A stretch of DNA of 64,000 bases, from the NCBI GenBank assembly GCA_047967505.1, contig CM106540.1. One strand, given 5' to 3'. The position numbers were made by a program, and so were the translations under genes. This document shows, piece by piece, positions 22,160-33,958 of this stretch. Position 1 is the stretch's first letter. Every line of letters begins with the position of its first letter. The notes beneath the pieces were generated by a model that worked only from the letters and a program-made list of their open reading frames with translations, was not told the DNA's origin and made no database searches. Source of the stretch: Dipteris shenzhenensis (lineage: Eukaryota > Polypodiophyta > Polypodiopsida > Gleicheniales).

Positions 22160-24130
22160 ACTCTCTCCTCTCCTTTTCTCTCTCTCTCTCTCACTTGCGC
22201 TCCCCACTCTCTCTCCCCCTCTCTCTCTCTCTCCCCACTCTCTCTCTCCCCCCCTCTCTCTCTCCCCCCTCTCTCTTGCGCACCGGCCTCCCCCCCTTCT
22301 CTCTCTCCCCCCTCTCTCCCTCTCGCTGCCGCGACAGCGGCCTCCCCCCCTCTCTCTCTCTCTCCCACCTCTCTCTCGTGCTACCGTGGCAGCGGCCCCC
22401 CCTCTCTCTCTCGCTGCCGCGGCAGTGGGCCCCCCTCTCTCTCCCCCCCTCTCTCTCTTGCTATCGCGGCAACGGCCTCCCCTCCCCTCCCTCTCTCTCT
22501 CCCCCCTCTCTCTCCCCCCTCTCTCTCACGCTGCCCCCTCCCCTCTCTCTCTCGCTGCCGCGACAGCGGTCCCCCCCTCTCTCTCTCTTCCCCCCCTCTC
22601 TCTCGCTACCGCGGCAGCGGCCCCTCCTCTCTCTCTCTCTCCCCCTCTCTCTCTCGCTGCCGCGGCAGTGGCCCCCCTCCCTCTCTCTCTCCCCCCCTCT
22701 CTCTCTCTCCCCCCTCCTCTCTCTCTCGCTGCCGCGACAACGGCCTCCCCTCCCCTCCCTCTCTCTCTCCCCCCTCTCTCTCCCCCCTCTCTCTCTTGCT
22801 ACCACGGTAGCGGCCCCCCCTCTCTCTCTCCCCCCCTCTCTCTCTCCCCCCTCTCTCTCTCTCCCCTCCCTCTCTCTCCTCCTCTCTCTCTCCCCCCCTC
22901 TCTCTCGCACTGCCCCCCCTCTCTCCCCCCCTCTCTCTCCCCCCTCTCTCTTGTGCTACCCCCTCCCCTCTCTCTCTCGCTGCCGCGACAGCAGCCCCCC
23001 CTCTCTCTCTCGTTGCCGCGACAGCGGCCCCCCCTCTCTCTCTCCCCTCCCCTCCCCTCCCTCTCTCTCTCCCCCCCTCTCTCCCCCCCTCTCTCTCGCG
23101 CTACCGCGGCAGTGGCCTCCCCCCCTCTCTCTCTCTCCCCCCTTCCTCTCGTGCTGCTGCTGGCAGTGGCCTCCCCCCTCTTTTCCCTCTCTCTTCCCCC
23201 TTCTCTCCCCCCCCCCTCTCTCTCTCCCCCCCCCTCGCACTGCCGCGGCAGCGGCCTCCCCCCCTCTCTCTCTCCCCCCTCTCTCTCCCGCTGCCGTGGC
23301 AGCGGCCCCCCCTTCTCTCTCCCCTCCTCTCTCTCTCGCTGCTGTGGCAGTGGCCTCCCCTCCCCTCTCACTCTCTCCCCCCCTCTCTCTCTCTCTCCCC
23401 CCTCTCTCTCTCCCCCCCTCTCCCAGCGGTGGCCTCCCCCTCTCTCCCCTCTCTCCCCCGCCCTCTCTCCCCCCCCTTGCGCTACCGTGGCAGCGGCCTC
23501 CCCCCTCTCTCTCTCTCTCCCCCCTCTCTCTCTCCCCTCTCTCTCTCTCCCCCCTCTCTCTCATGCTGCCGCTGGCAGCGGCCTCTCCCCTCTCTCCCCT
23601 CTCTCCCCCGCCCTCTCTCCTCCCTCCCTTGGCGCTGTCGCGACAGCGGCCTCCCCCCCTCTCTCTCTCCCCCCTCTCTCTCTCGCTGCCATGGCAGCGA
23701 CCTCCCCCCCTCTCTGTTTTCCCCCCCTCTCTCTCTCTCTCTCCCCCCCCTCTCTCTCATGCTGCCATGGCAGCGGCCCCCCCTCTCTCTCTCACCCCCC
23801 TCTCTCTCCCCTCTCTCCCTTCGCCCTCTCTCTCGTGCTGCCGCTGCAGCAGCCTCCCCCCCTCTCTCTCTCTCCTCACTCTCTCTCTCCCCCCTCTCTC
23901 TCTCTCTCTCCCCACTCTCTCTCTCTCCCCCCCTCTCTCTCTCTTTTACCTCTCACCCTCTCTCTCTAAACGTCTCTCATCTCTCTTTCTCTCTCTCTCT
24001 AAAAGTCTCTCCTCTCTCTCCCTCTCTCTTTCTCTCTCTTTCTCTCTTTTGCTGCGGAGGCAGCAAGACTCTCTCTCTTATAATCTCTCTAAAAGTCTTT
24101 CCTTCACTTTTCTCTCTCTAGGTTCTCTCT
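21891..24130 (+). repeat. CT-rich satellite with palindromic GCTGCCGCGGCAGC cores
   Basis: About 2.2 kb of (CT)n and CCCCCCTCTCTCT, punctuated by a GC-rich core of the form gctgccgcggcagcggcc; about two to three dozen cores occur. The consensus core is a perfect 14-bp palindrome, with variants gctaccgcggcag, gctgccgcgacag and gctgccatggcag. All six frames stay open for long stretches because the repeat lacks stops; these are not genes. Confidence 0.9.
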
Positions 24131-24359
24131 CTATAATAAAATTTCAAAGAATACAAATTTTAAAAAAAGTACTTGGAAAAAAGTTGAGATCTATGCTTGT
24201 GCTTGCTTTTGCTCTTCCTCCTCTTTTTGCTTCTCCTCTTGCTCTTCCTTGTTGAAATGAGAGAAACAATGAGAGAAGGAGAGTATATATAAGAAAAACT
24301 AGGGTTTTAAGTGCTTCTCTCTCATTGGTCCTTCTATATCATTATCTCCTCTCCCATTG

Positions 24360-25255
24360 GCCTCTCCATTAGATTATCTTCTCTCCCTCTCCCACCCACT
24401 CCCATCCTCCCACCCCATTCCCACTCCCACCCCCATCCTCCCACCCCACCTCCCCCATTCCCACTCCCACGCCCACGCCCATTCTCCCACCTTCCCCATT
24501 CCCACTCCCTCTCCCACTCCCATCCTCTCACCCTACCCCTCCCACTCCCACCCTCACCCTACCCCCACCTCCCCCATTCCCACTCCCTCTCCCACTCCCA
24601 CTCCCACTCCCACTCCCATTCCCATTCTCCCACCCACTCCCATCCTCCCACCTCCACCTCTCACTCCCACTCCCATCCTCCCACCCCCACCCCTCCCCCC
24701 CCATTCCCACTCCCATTCCCACTCCCACTCCCATTCTCCCACCCTTATCCTCCCACCTCACCCCTCCCACTCCCTCTCCCACTCCCACTCCCATTTTCCC
24801 ACCCCCCCACCTCCCCCATTCCCACTCCCTCTCCCATCCTCCCACCCCACCCCTCCCACTTCCACCCCCACCTCCCCCATTCCCACTCCCATCCTCCCAC
24901 CTCACCCCTCCGGCTTCCACCCCCACCTCCCCCATTCCCACTCCCTCTCCCACTCCCATCCTCCCACTCCCACTCCCCACCCCTCCCACTCCCACTCCCA
25001 TCCTCCCACCCTCACCCCACCCCCACCTCCCCCATTCCCACTCCCTCTCCCACTCCCACTCCCATTCTCCCACCCCCACCCCCACCTCCCCCATTCCCAC
25101 TCCCTCTCCTACTCCCACTCCCATCCTCCCACCCCCACCCCCACCGCCCCCCTTCCCACTCCCTCTCCCACTCTCCCTTTCTCCCACTACCACCCTCCCA
25201 CACTCCCTTTCTCCACTTTCCCACTCTCCCTTTCTCCCACTACCACCCTCCCAAC
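24360..25255 (+). repeat. CCCACTCCCATCCTCCCACC minisatellite
   Basis: About 0.9 kb of C-rich repeats built from CCCACTCCC, CCCATCCTCCCACC and CCCCATTCCCACTCCCTCT. The complementary strand carries closely spaced GGG runs and could form G-quadruplexes. Long open frames in it are artefacts of composition. Confidence 0.9.
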
Positions 25256-25334
25256 TATCAATTCCACTATTACTTATGAATTCTAATTAAAACTATTACT
25301 TAAATAAATGATATTACTGAAAACACTCATAGGA

Positions 25335-26210
25335 TTTAAGGTTTAGGATTTCGTGGTTTGGGTTTAGGGTTTGGGGTTTGGTGAGTTAGGGTTTAGGGTT
25401 TGTGAGTTAGGAATTAGGGTTTGTGAGTTAGGGTTAGGGTTTAGGGTTTGTGAGTTAGGGTTTAGGATTTTAGGGGGTAGGGTTTAAGATTTAGGGTTTA
25501 AGGTTTAGGAGTTAGGGTTTAGGGTTCAAGGTTTGAGGGTTAGGGTTTAGGGTTCAGGGTTTGGGGGTTAGGGTTTAGAGTTTGGTGGTTTGGGTTTAGG
25601 GTTTAGGGGGTAGGGTTTAGGGTTTAGGGTTTGGGGGTTAGGGTTTAGGATTTAGGGTCTAGGGGTTAGGGTTTAGGGTTTAGGGTAAGGGGGTTAGGGT
25701 TTAGGGTTTAGGGTTTGGGAGTTAGGGTTTAGGGTTTGGGGTTTAGGGGTTAGGGTTTAGGGTTTAGGGTTTGGGAGTTAGGGTTTAGGGTTTAGGGTTT
25801 GGGACTTAGGATTTAGGGTTTAGGGGTTAGGGTTTAGGGTTTGGGAGTTAGGGTTTAGGGTTTAGGGTTTGGGAGTTAGGATTTAGGGTTTGGGAGTTAG
25901 GGTTTAGGGTTTAGGGATTGGGGGTTAGGGTTAAGGTTTAAGGGTTTAGGGTTTGGGAGTTAGGGTTTAGGGTTTAGGGTTTAGGGTTTAGGAGTTAGGG
26001 TTTAGGGTATGGGGGTTATGGTTTAGGGTTTAGGATTTGGGGGTTAGGGTTAAGGGTCTTAAGGGTTTAGGGTTTAGGAGTTAGGGTTTAGGGTTTAGGG
26101 TTGTTATTGGTTAGGGTTGAGGGTTGAGGGTTGAGGGTTTAGGGTTTAGGGTTGTTTTGGTTTAGGGTTTAGGGTTTCAGGTTTAGGGTTTAGGGTTGTT
26201 ATTGGTTTAC
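25335..26210 (+). repeat. Degenerate telomere-type array, TTTAGGG on plus strand
   Basis: About 0.87 kb dominated by GGGTTTAGGGTTTAGGG with GGGGTTAGGGTT and GGGAGTTAGGG variants, ending at a gttattggtttagggttg motif. It lies immediately upstream of the plus-strand gene at 26,321. Orientation is opposite to the 20.3-kb block. Confidence 0.92.
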
Positions 26211-26320
26211 GGTTGTTATTGGTTAGGTTTTGATTAAATTTTTAAAAAAGATCTAGATTTTTAAATCATTAATAAAGTAGATTATTGAGAAGAGACTAAT
26301 GTTCTTTATAATGGTTGTTA

Positions 26321-29300
26321 CAGCTTGTTTGCAAGGAAACTCACAAAGGAGATGGCTATAAAATTTATTCCAGGGATGGAGGTGATTTTATGTTGCAAAA
26401 GAGAAGTAGTTGCATTTGCTACAATCCATGAAAGTGATCTAAATTCTATTTGTCACTTTAGAAGACTTGGCGAAGATAAGGTGGCGGTTATCGTATCAAG
26501 GATTCTTAGTGCACATGTTGAGCTAAAGCATAAGTGTGGGGATATGGAAATCCTTGGAGATGTTATGCCCTATAATACTTCCAACAAAGCATTTATTGCA
26601 TGGGACAGAGATGAGACTTATCCAACACATGTCATGAGGAATACAAAGTGCATATCTTTGGATTTTAGAGTGGGAGATATTTTACAAATGTTATCATTTG
26701 CAAATAAGAATGTAGCAGAAGGTCAAGTCTTGGGATTTGAACAAGTGGAACACTCGACATTTGCGTAGATGAGAATTCAAAAAGTTACTAATGATGGTAT
26801 GGATGATAACTCAATGTCATTGGATGGTCCCTACTATGAGGTAGGTAAGGATTTGAGATGGAGAATGCAATTTTTAAAGATTGGAAAGACTCGGCATATG
26901 GTTTTTAATGATAAACATAATGTATACTACAACATCAAAGAATTGAAAGAATATGCCAATGTACCAAGCTCTATTCCTTCAGAGATGGATGATTCCAATG
27001 CACTCAACTATAGCATTGACGTCTTATCAGAAGTCCATGAGTTCATTGGTACCAAGAAAGAAAAATATTTCACAAGTGATGCCTTATCCGGGGTGGATGA
27101 GTTCATGCACATTGAGAACTTGGGCAAAGATGTCAAAAGTGATATATTTTCAAGCATGGATGGCTTCATGGATACTGATAAAGTTCTTGGAGTCAAACCA
27201 AGTAACTATGGAATTATGGAAATCATGCACGATAGTATAATGAGTGATGTTCTCTCTGGAGTAGAGGAGTTTCAAGACTATGGAGTTATGAAATTCATAG
27301 AAAGTGCATCAATGAGTGATGTTCTCTCAGAAATAGATGAGTTTGAAGATCATTCTGGACACTCTATCACCACTGACTATGGAGTTATGAAATCCATAGA
27401 AAGTGCATTAATGAGTGATGTTATCTCAGGAATAGATGAGTTTGAAGATCATTCGGGACACTCTAATGCCATTGTGACAAGTGGTTCTACGATTGTATCA
27501 AAAGTAGGGATGAGATCAACAAAGGACTATTTGGTGTTTGACTTTGATTGTGAACTTGTAAATGTCACAAATGGTTTGACGAATGTATCAAAAGCAAGGA
27601 TGACATCAACAAAGGAATATTCAGTATTTGACTGTCAGAGTGATAAGATCAAGGATGCAACATCTCATGAAAACAACGTGACAAATAAATCTTACAAGGA
27701 GAACTACACAAATCCAAATAAGAATGTACAGAAGGTCCCAAAATGGACATACAGATGCATGAAAAGACAACGAGTCCAGGCAAATCTAGAAAAGCAACCA
27801 AAGAGAATAAGAGTAATGAATGAAGATGTTATGCTAAAAGCAATGCGATCTACATGCTGTAAGTGTACATGTATGCGATCCATTAACTTACATGACATCA
27901 AGGGTTGTAGAGAACATGTCTGGCAAAGGAAAGGAAGCAGAAGAGATGAATACCTACTCACGAGATTGTCTTGCTTTCTTGTAAATGATAAGAGAAGGTG
28001 AAGTTCAGGACATCAAATAAGGCCTCTTATAAATGGAAAAAGTATATGCAATAATGCATATCGCATTATTACAGGATTATCACATGGCACATATTGGAAT
28101 TTGGCTAATAAAGCAAAGTATGGAGTTAAATTTAACATTCATGGAAACATAGGAAGGCCCAAAACAAGAGCCTCAATGGTTGCGGCAACAACAATTTTGA
28201 AAGATTACATTTATGAAAATGCTTTACCCCAACCCCACCTATCAGAAATGCATCTTCCGATAGGTTTGACCAAAAAAGAAGTATTTAACTCTATTGGAGA
28301 AACACAGAGGCAAAGAGGGCATGCACTGGCATCTTTTCATACTTTGTATACTCTTTGGAAAAAAAGCTTTGGACATGTTAAAATCCCAAAGAGGCAAAAA
28401 ATGGCGAGCACTTGAGAGTCAACATCTCCAGAACAAAAAGAAGCTTACAAAAAAAAGAGAGAATTTCATCATGGACTTGTTCGACATTCTAGAATAAAAT
28501 ATACATTTTGGAAGGAGCAAGCTATTTCTCACCCAAATGAGTACATGTGCATTATTGTAGATGGTATGGATCAAAATACAACAACATTACCTCGATTCGT
28601 TAACACTCCACCTAAGCTACAAGGCAAATACTTTTTAAAGACACATCTATGTGGAGTGTTAGTGCATGCATTTAAGTTTTTTGCAGACATATGGATTGAT
28701 TCCTTGCATCTACATGATAGCAATCAAGTTGTAACATCCGTTATGAAGGCAATTCACAATGTACATGCAGAAAAAGGTCACCTACTAGCAACTTTGAGAG
28801 TACAAGTAGACAATTGCGGATGAGAGAATAAGAATGTACTCTTCTTTGCATTTTGCTCAATGCTAATCGCTCATAGAATCTTCAATGAGATTGAAGTTGG
28901 GTTTTTGTTGGTTGGGCACACACATGAGGATATCGATCAGGTATTTAGCATAGTTTCAAGAGAACTAAAACACAAGGACATGGCAACAATGGATGACTTG
29001 ATAAGAAAATGTGGGAGGCAAGTTGGTGGCTGTAAGGAAGGAACAATATGCTCAATGGTTGAGAGGATGTATGATTGGAAGAGCTTATTCTACCTTTCAT
29101 ACAAAAAGGTGGTGATGCCATGATAGGTCATAGTGCTCCACACTATTTTCGCTTTTTCTTAAAGGATGAAAAACCAGTGATGCAATGGCAACACTATTCT
29201 CTTGATACAAAATGGGAACCTGAACAACCTTACTCTCTCTTAACTTCAATCCCGAGCAAAGAAATGCATCCAACATGGGCTCCTATAAAAGAATTCAATG

Positions 29301-30028
29301 AGAAATCCAAAGGTGAAATAGAAGGCTTAAAAGCTTTTATTGCATACAAAGAGGAAATGCTCCGGAGATTTCCTGATTGGAAGCCCTCTTGGAAGGAACA
29401 CACTACTGTTGTAATTAGCAAGACCTACCAATTGATAAAGGACCTTGCAAAAATGCGAGAAGATGATATTAAGGCAGAACGGCCTTTATTTTGGCCAGAT
29501 GTTGGTAATGACTTGCGTCCAGCATGTGGTCTCTTTGAAAATGAGTTTGAATCATTGCTCCCACGTCCATATTGTGGACCCAAGAAGAGAGAGTTTATGC
29601 CACAAATAGACATAGATGTCCATTGTTTTGTTACAGTTCGACCATCGGATGATGAACATGAGAACGTGAAGTTTTGTGTTGCAAAAGTAGTTGACGTGAG
29701 CATGGATGACCGGGGGAGAGCTACAACATTTACAACGGTATGGTATGAGCCAAGGGGCAGGAAGGAGAACCAAGATAACAGTACATTGTATAGTAGTTGT
29801 CTGAAAAAGGAATGGGTCCCAAACCATGAAGCAATTTCAAGACTTTCCACAGAGACAGTCATAGTATCCTATAAATCAAGGTCAAAGAAAACAAAGAAGC
29901 ACATGGGGTATGATGTAGAAGACAAAATAAAATTACTGCAACCAATTATTATGCACATTACAGAGTTCATAAAGATGCTCGCCTGGGAGGAAGTAGAAGG
30001 AGATAGCGCAAATGAAGAATGCCCATGA
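26321..30028 (+). pseudogene. DUF7869-like transposase-type gene with several nonsense changes
   Basis: An acceptor (gttgttacag) opens a frame at 26,321 that continues to TGA 30,028, except for in-frame stops at 26,766-26,768 (TAG), 27,999-28,001 (TGA), 28,413-28,415 (TGA) and 28,821-28,823 (TGA), and a 1-base shift near 29,080. Order: an N-terminal domain (26.3-26.8 kb), an acidic region with repeated SDVLSGVEEF/SDVLSEIDEF motifs, a Cys cluster CCKCTC (27,858), an HGNIGRPK segment (28,140), VDGMDQNTTTLPRF (28,558), DNCG-stop-ENKN, FLLVGHTHEDIDQVFS (28,900), and a long C-terminal region with a TTVWYEPRGR strand. The motif chain matches the DUF7869 family as I remember it; an integrase-like fold is often inferred. 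All four stops can arise from CAG or CGA by C-to-T. Confidence 0.72.
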
Positions 30029-30346
30029 TAACACCATTCAAATATCGAGAAAGAGTGAAGGTGGTGGTGGTTGTCAGATGAGAGTGAATGAAGATGGCAC
30101 CCAAGCGACAAGTGACAACAGAAAGGACATTTTGAACAAGCAAATGTTTGGATCGCTCATTTCTGTGATCATGATAGAAAAGGACATTCAAACAAGCAAA
30201 TGTTTGGATCACCCATTTGTACTAAACTCATTGTAAAGGAAAAATTACGGGAGGTAGCAAGCTAAGGGTGTCCACTTCCGGACCACTTTCGGGTGAGTGT
30301 GACACCCGCTCGAGTGAAAATACAAAGGTTTTGCTTCGGTCTCCAA
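30029..30346. other. 3' flank of the DUF7869-like gene
   Basis: Contains a tandem pair of ggacatt..aacaagcaaatgtttggatc (30,127 and 30,183) and an inverted pair gggtgtc...gacaccc around 30,268-30,307. No gene. The boundary between the left transposon region and the palindrome array must lie here. Confidence 0.45.
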
Positions 30347-30980
30347 TACCTCGATCGAGGTATAAGCTCCAATGAAAATCACACACGAGCACAACCGAGC
30401 CTAGCCAATACCTCGATCGAGGTACGTAGCTTTTTCACCGGACCGAGCCTCTACCTCGATTGAGGGGCTTGCTGGCAAGCCAGCTATACATGCCACATCT
30501 ACCTCGTTCGAGGTATCGTGGCAATCCAGCTCAACCTCGATCGACGTCAGGTGGCATGTCCAGCAAACCTCGATCGAGGTATGTGCCATCCGACAGGGCA
30601 GCCAACAGGGCGGATGACATACCTCGATCGAGGTATGCTGGACACATGACTTGGCATCCCGCTTCTGCCAACACACCACGATCGAGGTATCGTGGCATGT
30701 CAAAACCTCCATCGACGTGGATGTACCGAGATGTATGGGCATGTCACAATACCTCGATCGAGGTATCGTGGCATGGCAATACCTCGATCGAGGTAGATGT
30801 ACAGAGATGTATGGGCATGTCAAGAATACCTCGATCGAGGTATCGTGGCATGCCAACGAGATGTATGGGCATCTGAAGAATACCTCGATCGAGGTATCGT
30901 GGCATGCCAATACCTCGATCGAGGTAGATGTGCCGAGATGTATGGGCATGTAAAGAATACCTCGATCGAGGTAGCTAAAC
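30347..30980 (+). promoter_or_regulatory. Array of the 16-bp palindrome TACCTCGATCGAGGTA (about 15 sites)
   Basis: Perfect copies occur for example at 30,347-30,362, 30,409-30,424 and 30,958-30,973. Degenerate ones (cctcgattgagg, cctcgttcgagg, cctcgatcgacg) lie around 30,450-30,550. Spacers share tcgtggcatg and gatgtatgggcatgt. The last site is 19 bp before a TATA box. The same palindrome recurs upstream of the convergent transposase gene at 43.8-44.0 kb. The likely role is as binding sites for a dimeric protein such as the transposase, or as promoter elements; this is inference. Confidence 0.85.
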
Positions 30981-30999
30981 CCTAATTTTTCTTATAAAA
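30977..30999 (+). promoter_or_regulatory. Telo-box plus TATA box of the RING gene
   Basis: AAACCCTAA (30,977-30,985) is followed by TATAAAA (30,993-30,999). The proposed start codon is 124 bp further at 31,123. Telo-box motifs are known in plant promoters; the spacing to TATA is by inspection only. Confidence 0.6.
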
Positions 31000-31151
31000 G
31001 GAGAGCGACCCCCCTCATTCCGCATACCTCGATGAGCTCTGCCTCATCCACCGATTTCGGATTTGCCGGACTTCGACAGAAAAGCGCGAGCGACGGAGAG
31101 CCACGAACGGACATCGACGGAGATGGACGGAGCAGGAGCGGAAGAGTCCAG

Positions 31152-32465
31152 GTAGGGTTTTTTTTTATGTAGCATTTTCTTTTATGTAGCATTTTCTTTT
31201 ATGTAGAATTTGATTAAATTTTAGTTTATAAGAAAAATTATAAAATGCATTTTAATGTTTTTCTGAAATTTATGAATTACGAGATTTTTTATTTAAAATG
31301 TGAAAATTAATTTTTTTTTTTAAATAGAGCTTTTTTTAGTAAATAAAAAAACGTTCATATTATTAATTATAAAATATTTATAAATTTGAAATGTATTTGT
31401 AAAATTTTTTTTTAAATTTTTAAATTACGACATTTATAATTTAAAATGTGAAAATTTTAATTTTAAAAAACGTAATTTAAAATTTTAGTTTATAAGAAAA
31501 ATTATAAAATGCATTTTAATGTTTTTCTTAAATTTATGAATTACGAGATTTTTTATTTAAAATGTGAAAATTAATTTTTTTTTTAAAATAGAGCTTTTTT
31601 AGTAAATAAAAAAAGTTCATATTAATAATTTTAAAATATTTATAAATTTGAAATGCATTTGTAAATTTTTTTTTTAATTTTTAAATTACGACATTTATAA
31701 TTTAAAATGTGAAAATTTTAAATTTAAAAAACGTTTAATGAGGCATTTTTTATTAAAAATGTGAAAATGTTAAATATTTCTGTTTTTTTTATGTAGCATT
31801 TTCTTTTTGGTAGAATTTAATTAAATTTTAGGTTAAAAGAGAAATAATAAAAAATTTCTAAATTTGAAATGCAATACAATGTTTTTTTGAAATTTATGAA
31901 TTACGACATTTTTTATTTAAAATGTGAAAATGAAATTTTATTTTCAAAATAGAGCTTTTTTAGTAAATAAAAAAACGTTCATATTAATAATTATAAAATA
32001 TTTATAAATTTGAAATGCATTTGTAAATTTTTTTTAAATTTTTGAATTTGGACATTTATAATTTAAAATGTGAAAATTTTAAATTTAAAAAACGTTTAAT
32101 GAGGCATTTTTTATTCAAAATGTGAAGATGTTCTATATTTCTGTTTTTTTTATGTAGCATTTTCTTTTTGGTAGAATTTAATTAAATTTTAGTTTATAAG
32201 GAAAATTATAAAAAATTTCTAAATTTATAATGCATTTTAATGTTTTTTTGAAATTTATAAATTAAGACATTTTTTATTTAAAATGTGAAAATGAGATTTT
32301 TTTTTTTTTTAATAGAGCTTTTTTTATTAAATAAAAAAACATTCATAGGAATAATTATAAAGTATTTATAAATTTGAAATGCATTTGTAAAAATTTTTTT
32401 TATTTTTGAATTACGACATTTAAAATTTAAAATGTGAAAATTTTAAATTTAAAAAACGTTTAATG
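31152..32465 (+). repeat. Tandem AT-rich repeat in intron 1 of the RING gene
   Basis: About four units of 300-370 bp begin with ttttatgtagcattttctttt and contain aaatgcattttaatgttttt and aatagagcttttttagtaaa blocks (about 31,160, 31,490, 31,780 and 32,140). Diverged and non-coding. Confidence 0.8.
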
Positions 32466-32498
32466 AGGCACAAGACTCGCTCGACTTATCAAATTAAT

Positions 32499-33958
32499 AA
32501 GACATTTTGTATAAGACTCGCTCGACTTATCAAATTAATACACAAACATAAACCTACTAGTCAACTATTGGAGTTGGACATTAAAGATTGACTAGTGACA
32601 TGGTTGGTGACCAAAGCTTGAAGTTGACTAGACACTTTGGGACAAGCAAGTTCTTTAGAAGGAAACTAGGTTTAAGCTTGGGTAATCATCCCTAATATAT
32701 TGGGAAATTACTAATGATAAATCATCCTTTAACTATTTAGCAATTAGTAAGGATCGATTCTACTAGGAAATATGTTGAAGGCATATGTCCCCTATTAGTC
32801 AATAGATTGATTAGACTAAGCATGCATGATAAGGCTATAGCTTGGAAATGCCTAGATAGTGGCTTAGTCCAAATCTTCAATATCCCTTAAGAAGACATGA
32901 AATAGTGGCTTAGACCTTAAGAAGACATGGAATAGTTTGCAAATGTCTAATTCTTCTAAGTTATCCATAGACTCTAGCATAATTGAAAAAAGAATATTAC
33001 AAGATTGAGAATATTTGGATGGGTCTTCAAGAACTCGAATATTACGGTCTGTGCCTATAAACTGTTTGAGATTCTTATGCTATCACTATGGCATGCTTTA
33101 GATCTAGCACTTTGATCATGTTTGTTGTCTAGTTCCATAATTCATCTACTTCTCTTATATGTATAAGAAGAAAGAAATACGCCATAGAGAAACTGAAAGT
33201 TTAACTAGAATACCTAACATTCATTGCACATGGGACTCTAGTGGATCTATATTCATTCCACATTCATGCTAATATATGCAAGTGTTTTGATCAACTATAG
33301 ACCTAAGTTCAAATAGAGCCTGTTAATGACTGAATCTCTCCTAATCATCCCTTAATGATCATAGATAAGAGACTTAAGAGAGAGAGAACTCCATAACCTT
33401 CAAGAGTCGACATTTGAAGCATCCCATTCCATGTTGTTTGCTACATGGCAGCTCGCCATGTGGCACACATACATCCCTTTTTGCACCGTAGGGAAACCTA
33501 TGACTAATGTTAACAACATTTATATTGTCTTTTACAAATGACTAAGATGTTTTCCCAAAAAGACTTTGTATCAATAATCACGTGAACCACCTCATAACCA
33601 AAATAGTGTGGATGCTACATATTTCCTTTCCCTCGTTGAAACTATGTCACACATGGAATGTCAACCACATGCTCAAGGAATTATATGCTAGTTTCATTGT
33701 AAGCAAGGGTGGTCTCTTTCTTGCTAGTCCAACCATAGGCAACGGTGACGCTTATTACTTGAGCTCAACCAAAATTAACATTAGTTATCGTATGCAACCC
33801 TTCCCATTGCATAGGGACATCCAAGGATTTAATTTTCAAAGTTTTTGAATCCTCTTCTAGGGATCTTGTGCCCTTTGTTGTTGCTATGTATGTGGATGAT
33901 CTCATTCCAAAACTATTTTTACAACTAGAGGTCGAGTGAGTCTTATACAAAATGTCTT
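32499..33958. mobile_element. 1.46-kb segment bounded by a 28-bp inverted repeat
   Basis: The left arm at 32,499-32,526 (aagacattttgtataagact...) is inverted at 33,931-33,958 with one mismatch. A second partial left copy occurs at 32,470. The interior includes a copia RT scrap. It sits inside the long intron of the RING gene. It could be a non-autonomous DNA element or a rearrangement. Confidence 0.5.
33780..33910 (+). pseudogene. Ty1/copia reverse transcriptase scrap
   Basis: The plus strand encodes VVAMYVDDLI at 33,868-33,900, which is the RT active-site box of copia elements. Flanking frames are broken within a few dozen codons. Confidence 0.65.

Noticed and set aside
21970-24255. 761-codon open frame (and several others on both strands) of Ser/Leu/Pro
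   Set aside because: Pure product of CT-rich satellite; every frame is open and there is no non-repetitive domain.
24311-25286. 300-codon open frames of His/Pro/Ser and Gly/Glu/Trp
   Set aside because: Translation of a CCCACT minisatellite; no coding evidence.
20269-26210. True chromosome end or end-to-end fusion
   Set aside because: Arrays are degenerate, short and embedded in continuous sequence; the orientation is outward on both sides of 4.6 kb rather than head to head at one point.
30347-30980. CRISPR-like array
   Set aside because: The repeats are self-complementary 16-mers with unequal spacing, the spacers are themselves repetitive, and the genome is eukaryotic.
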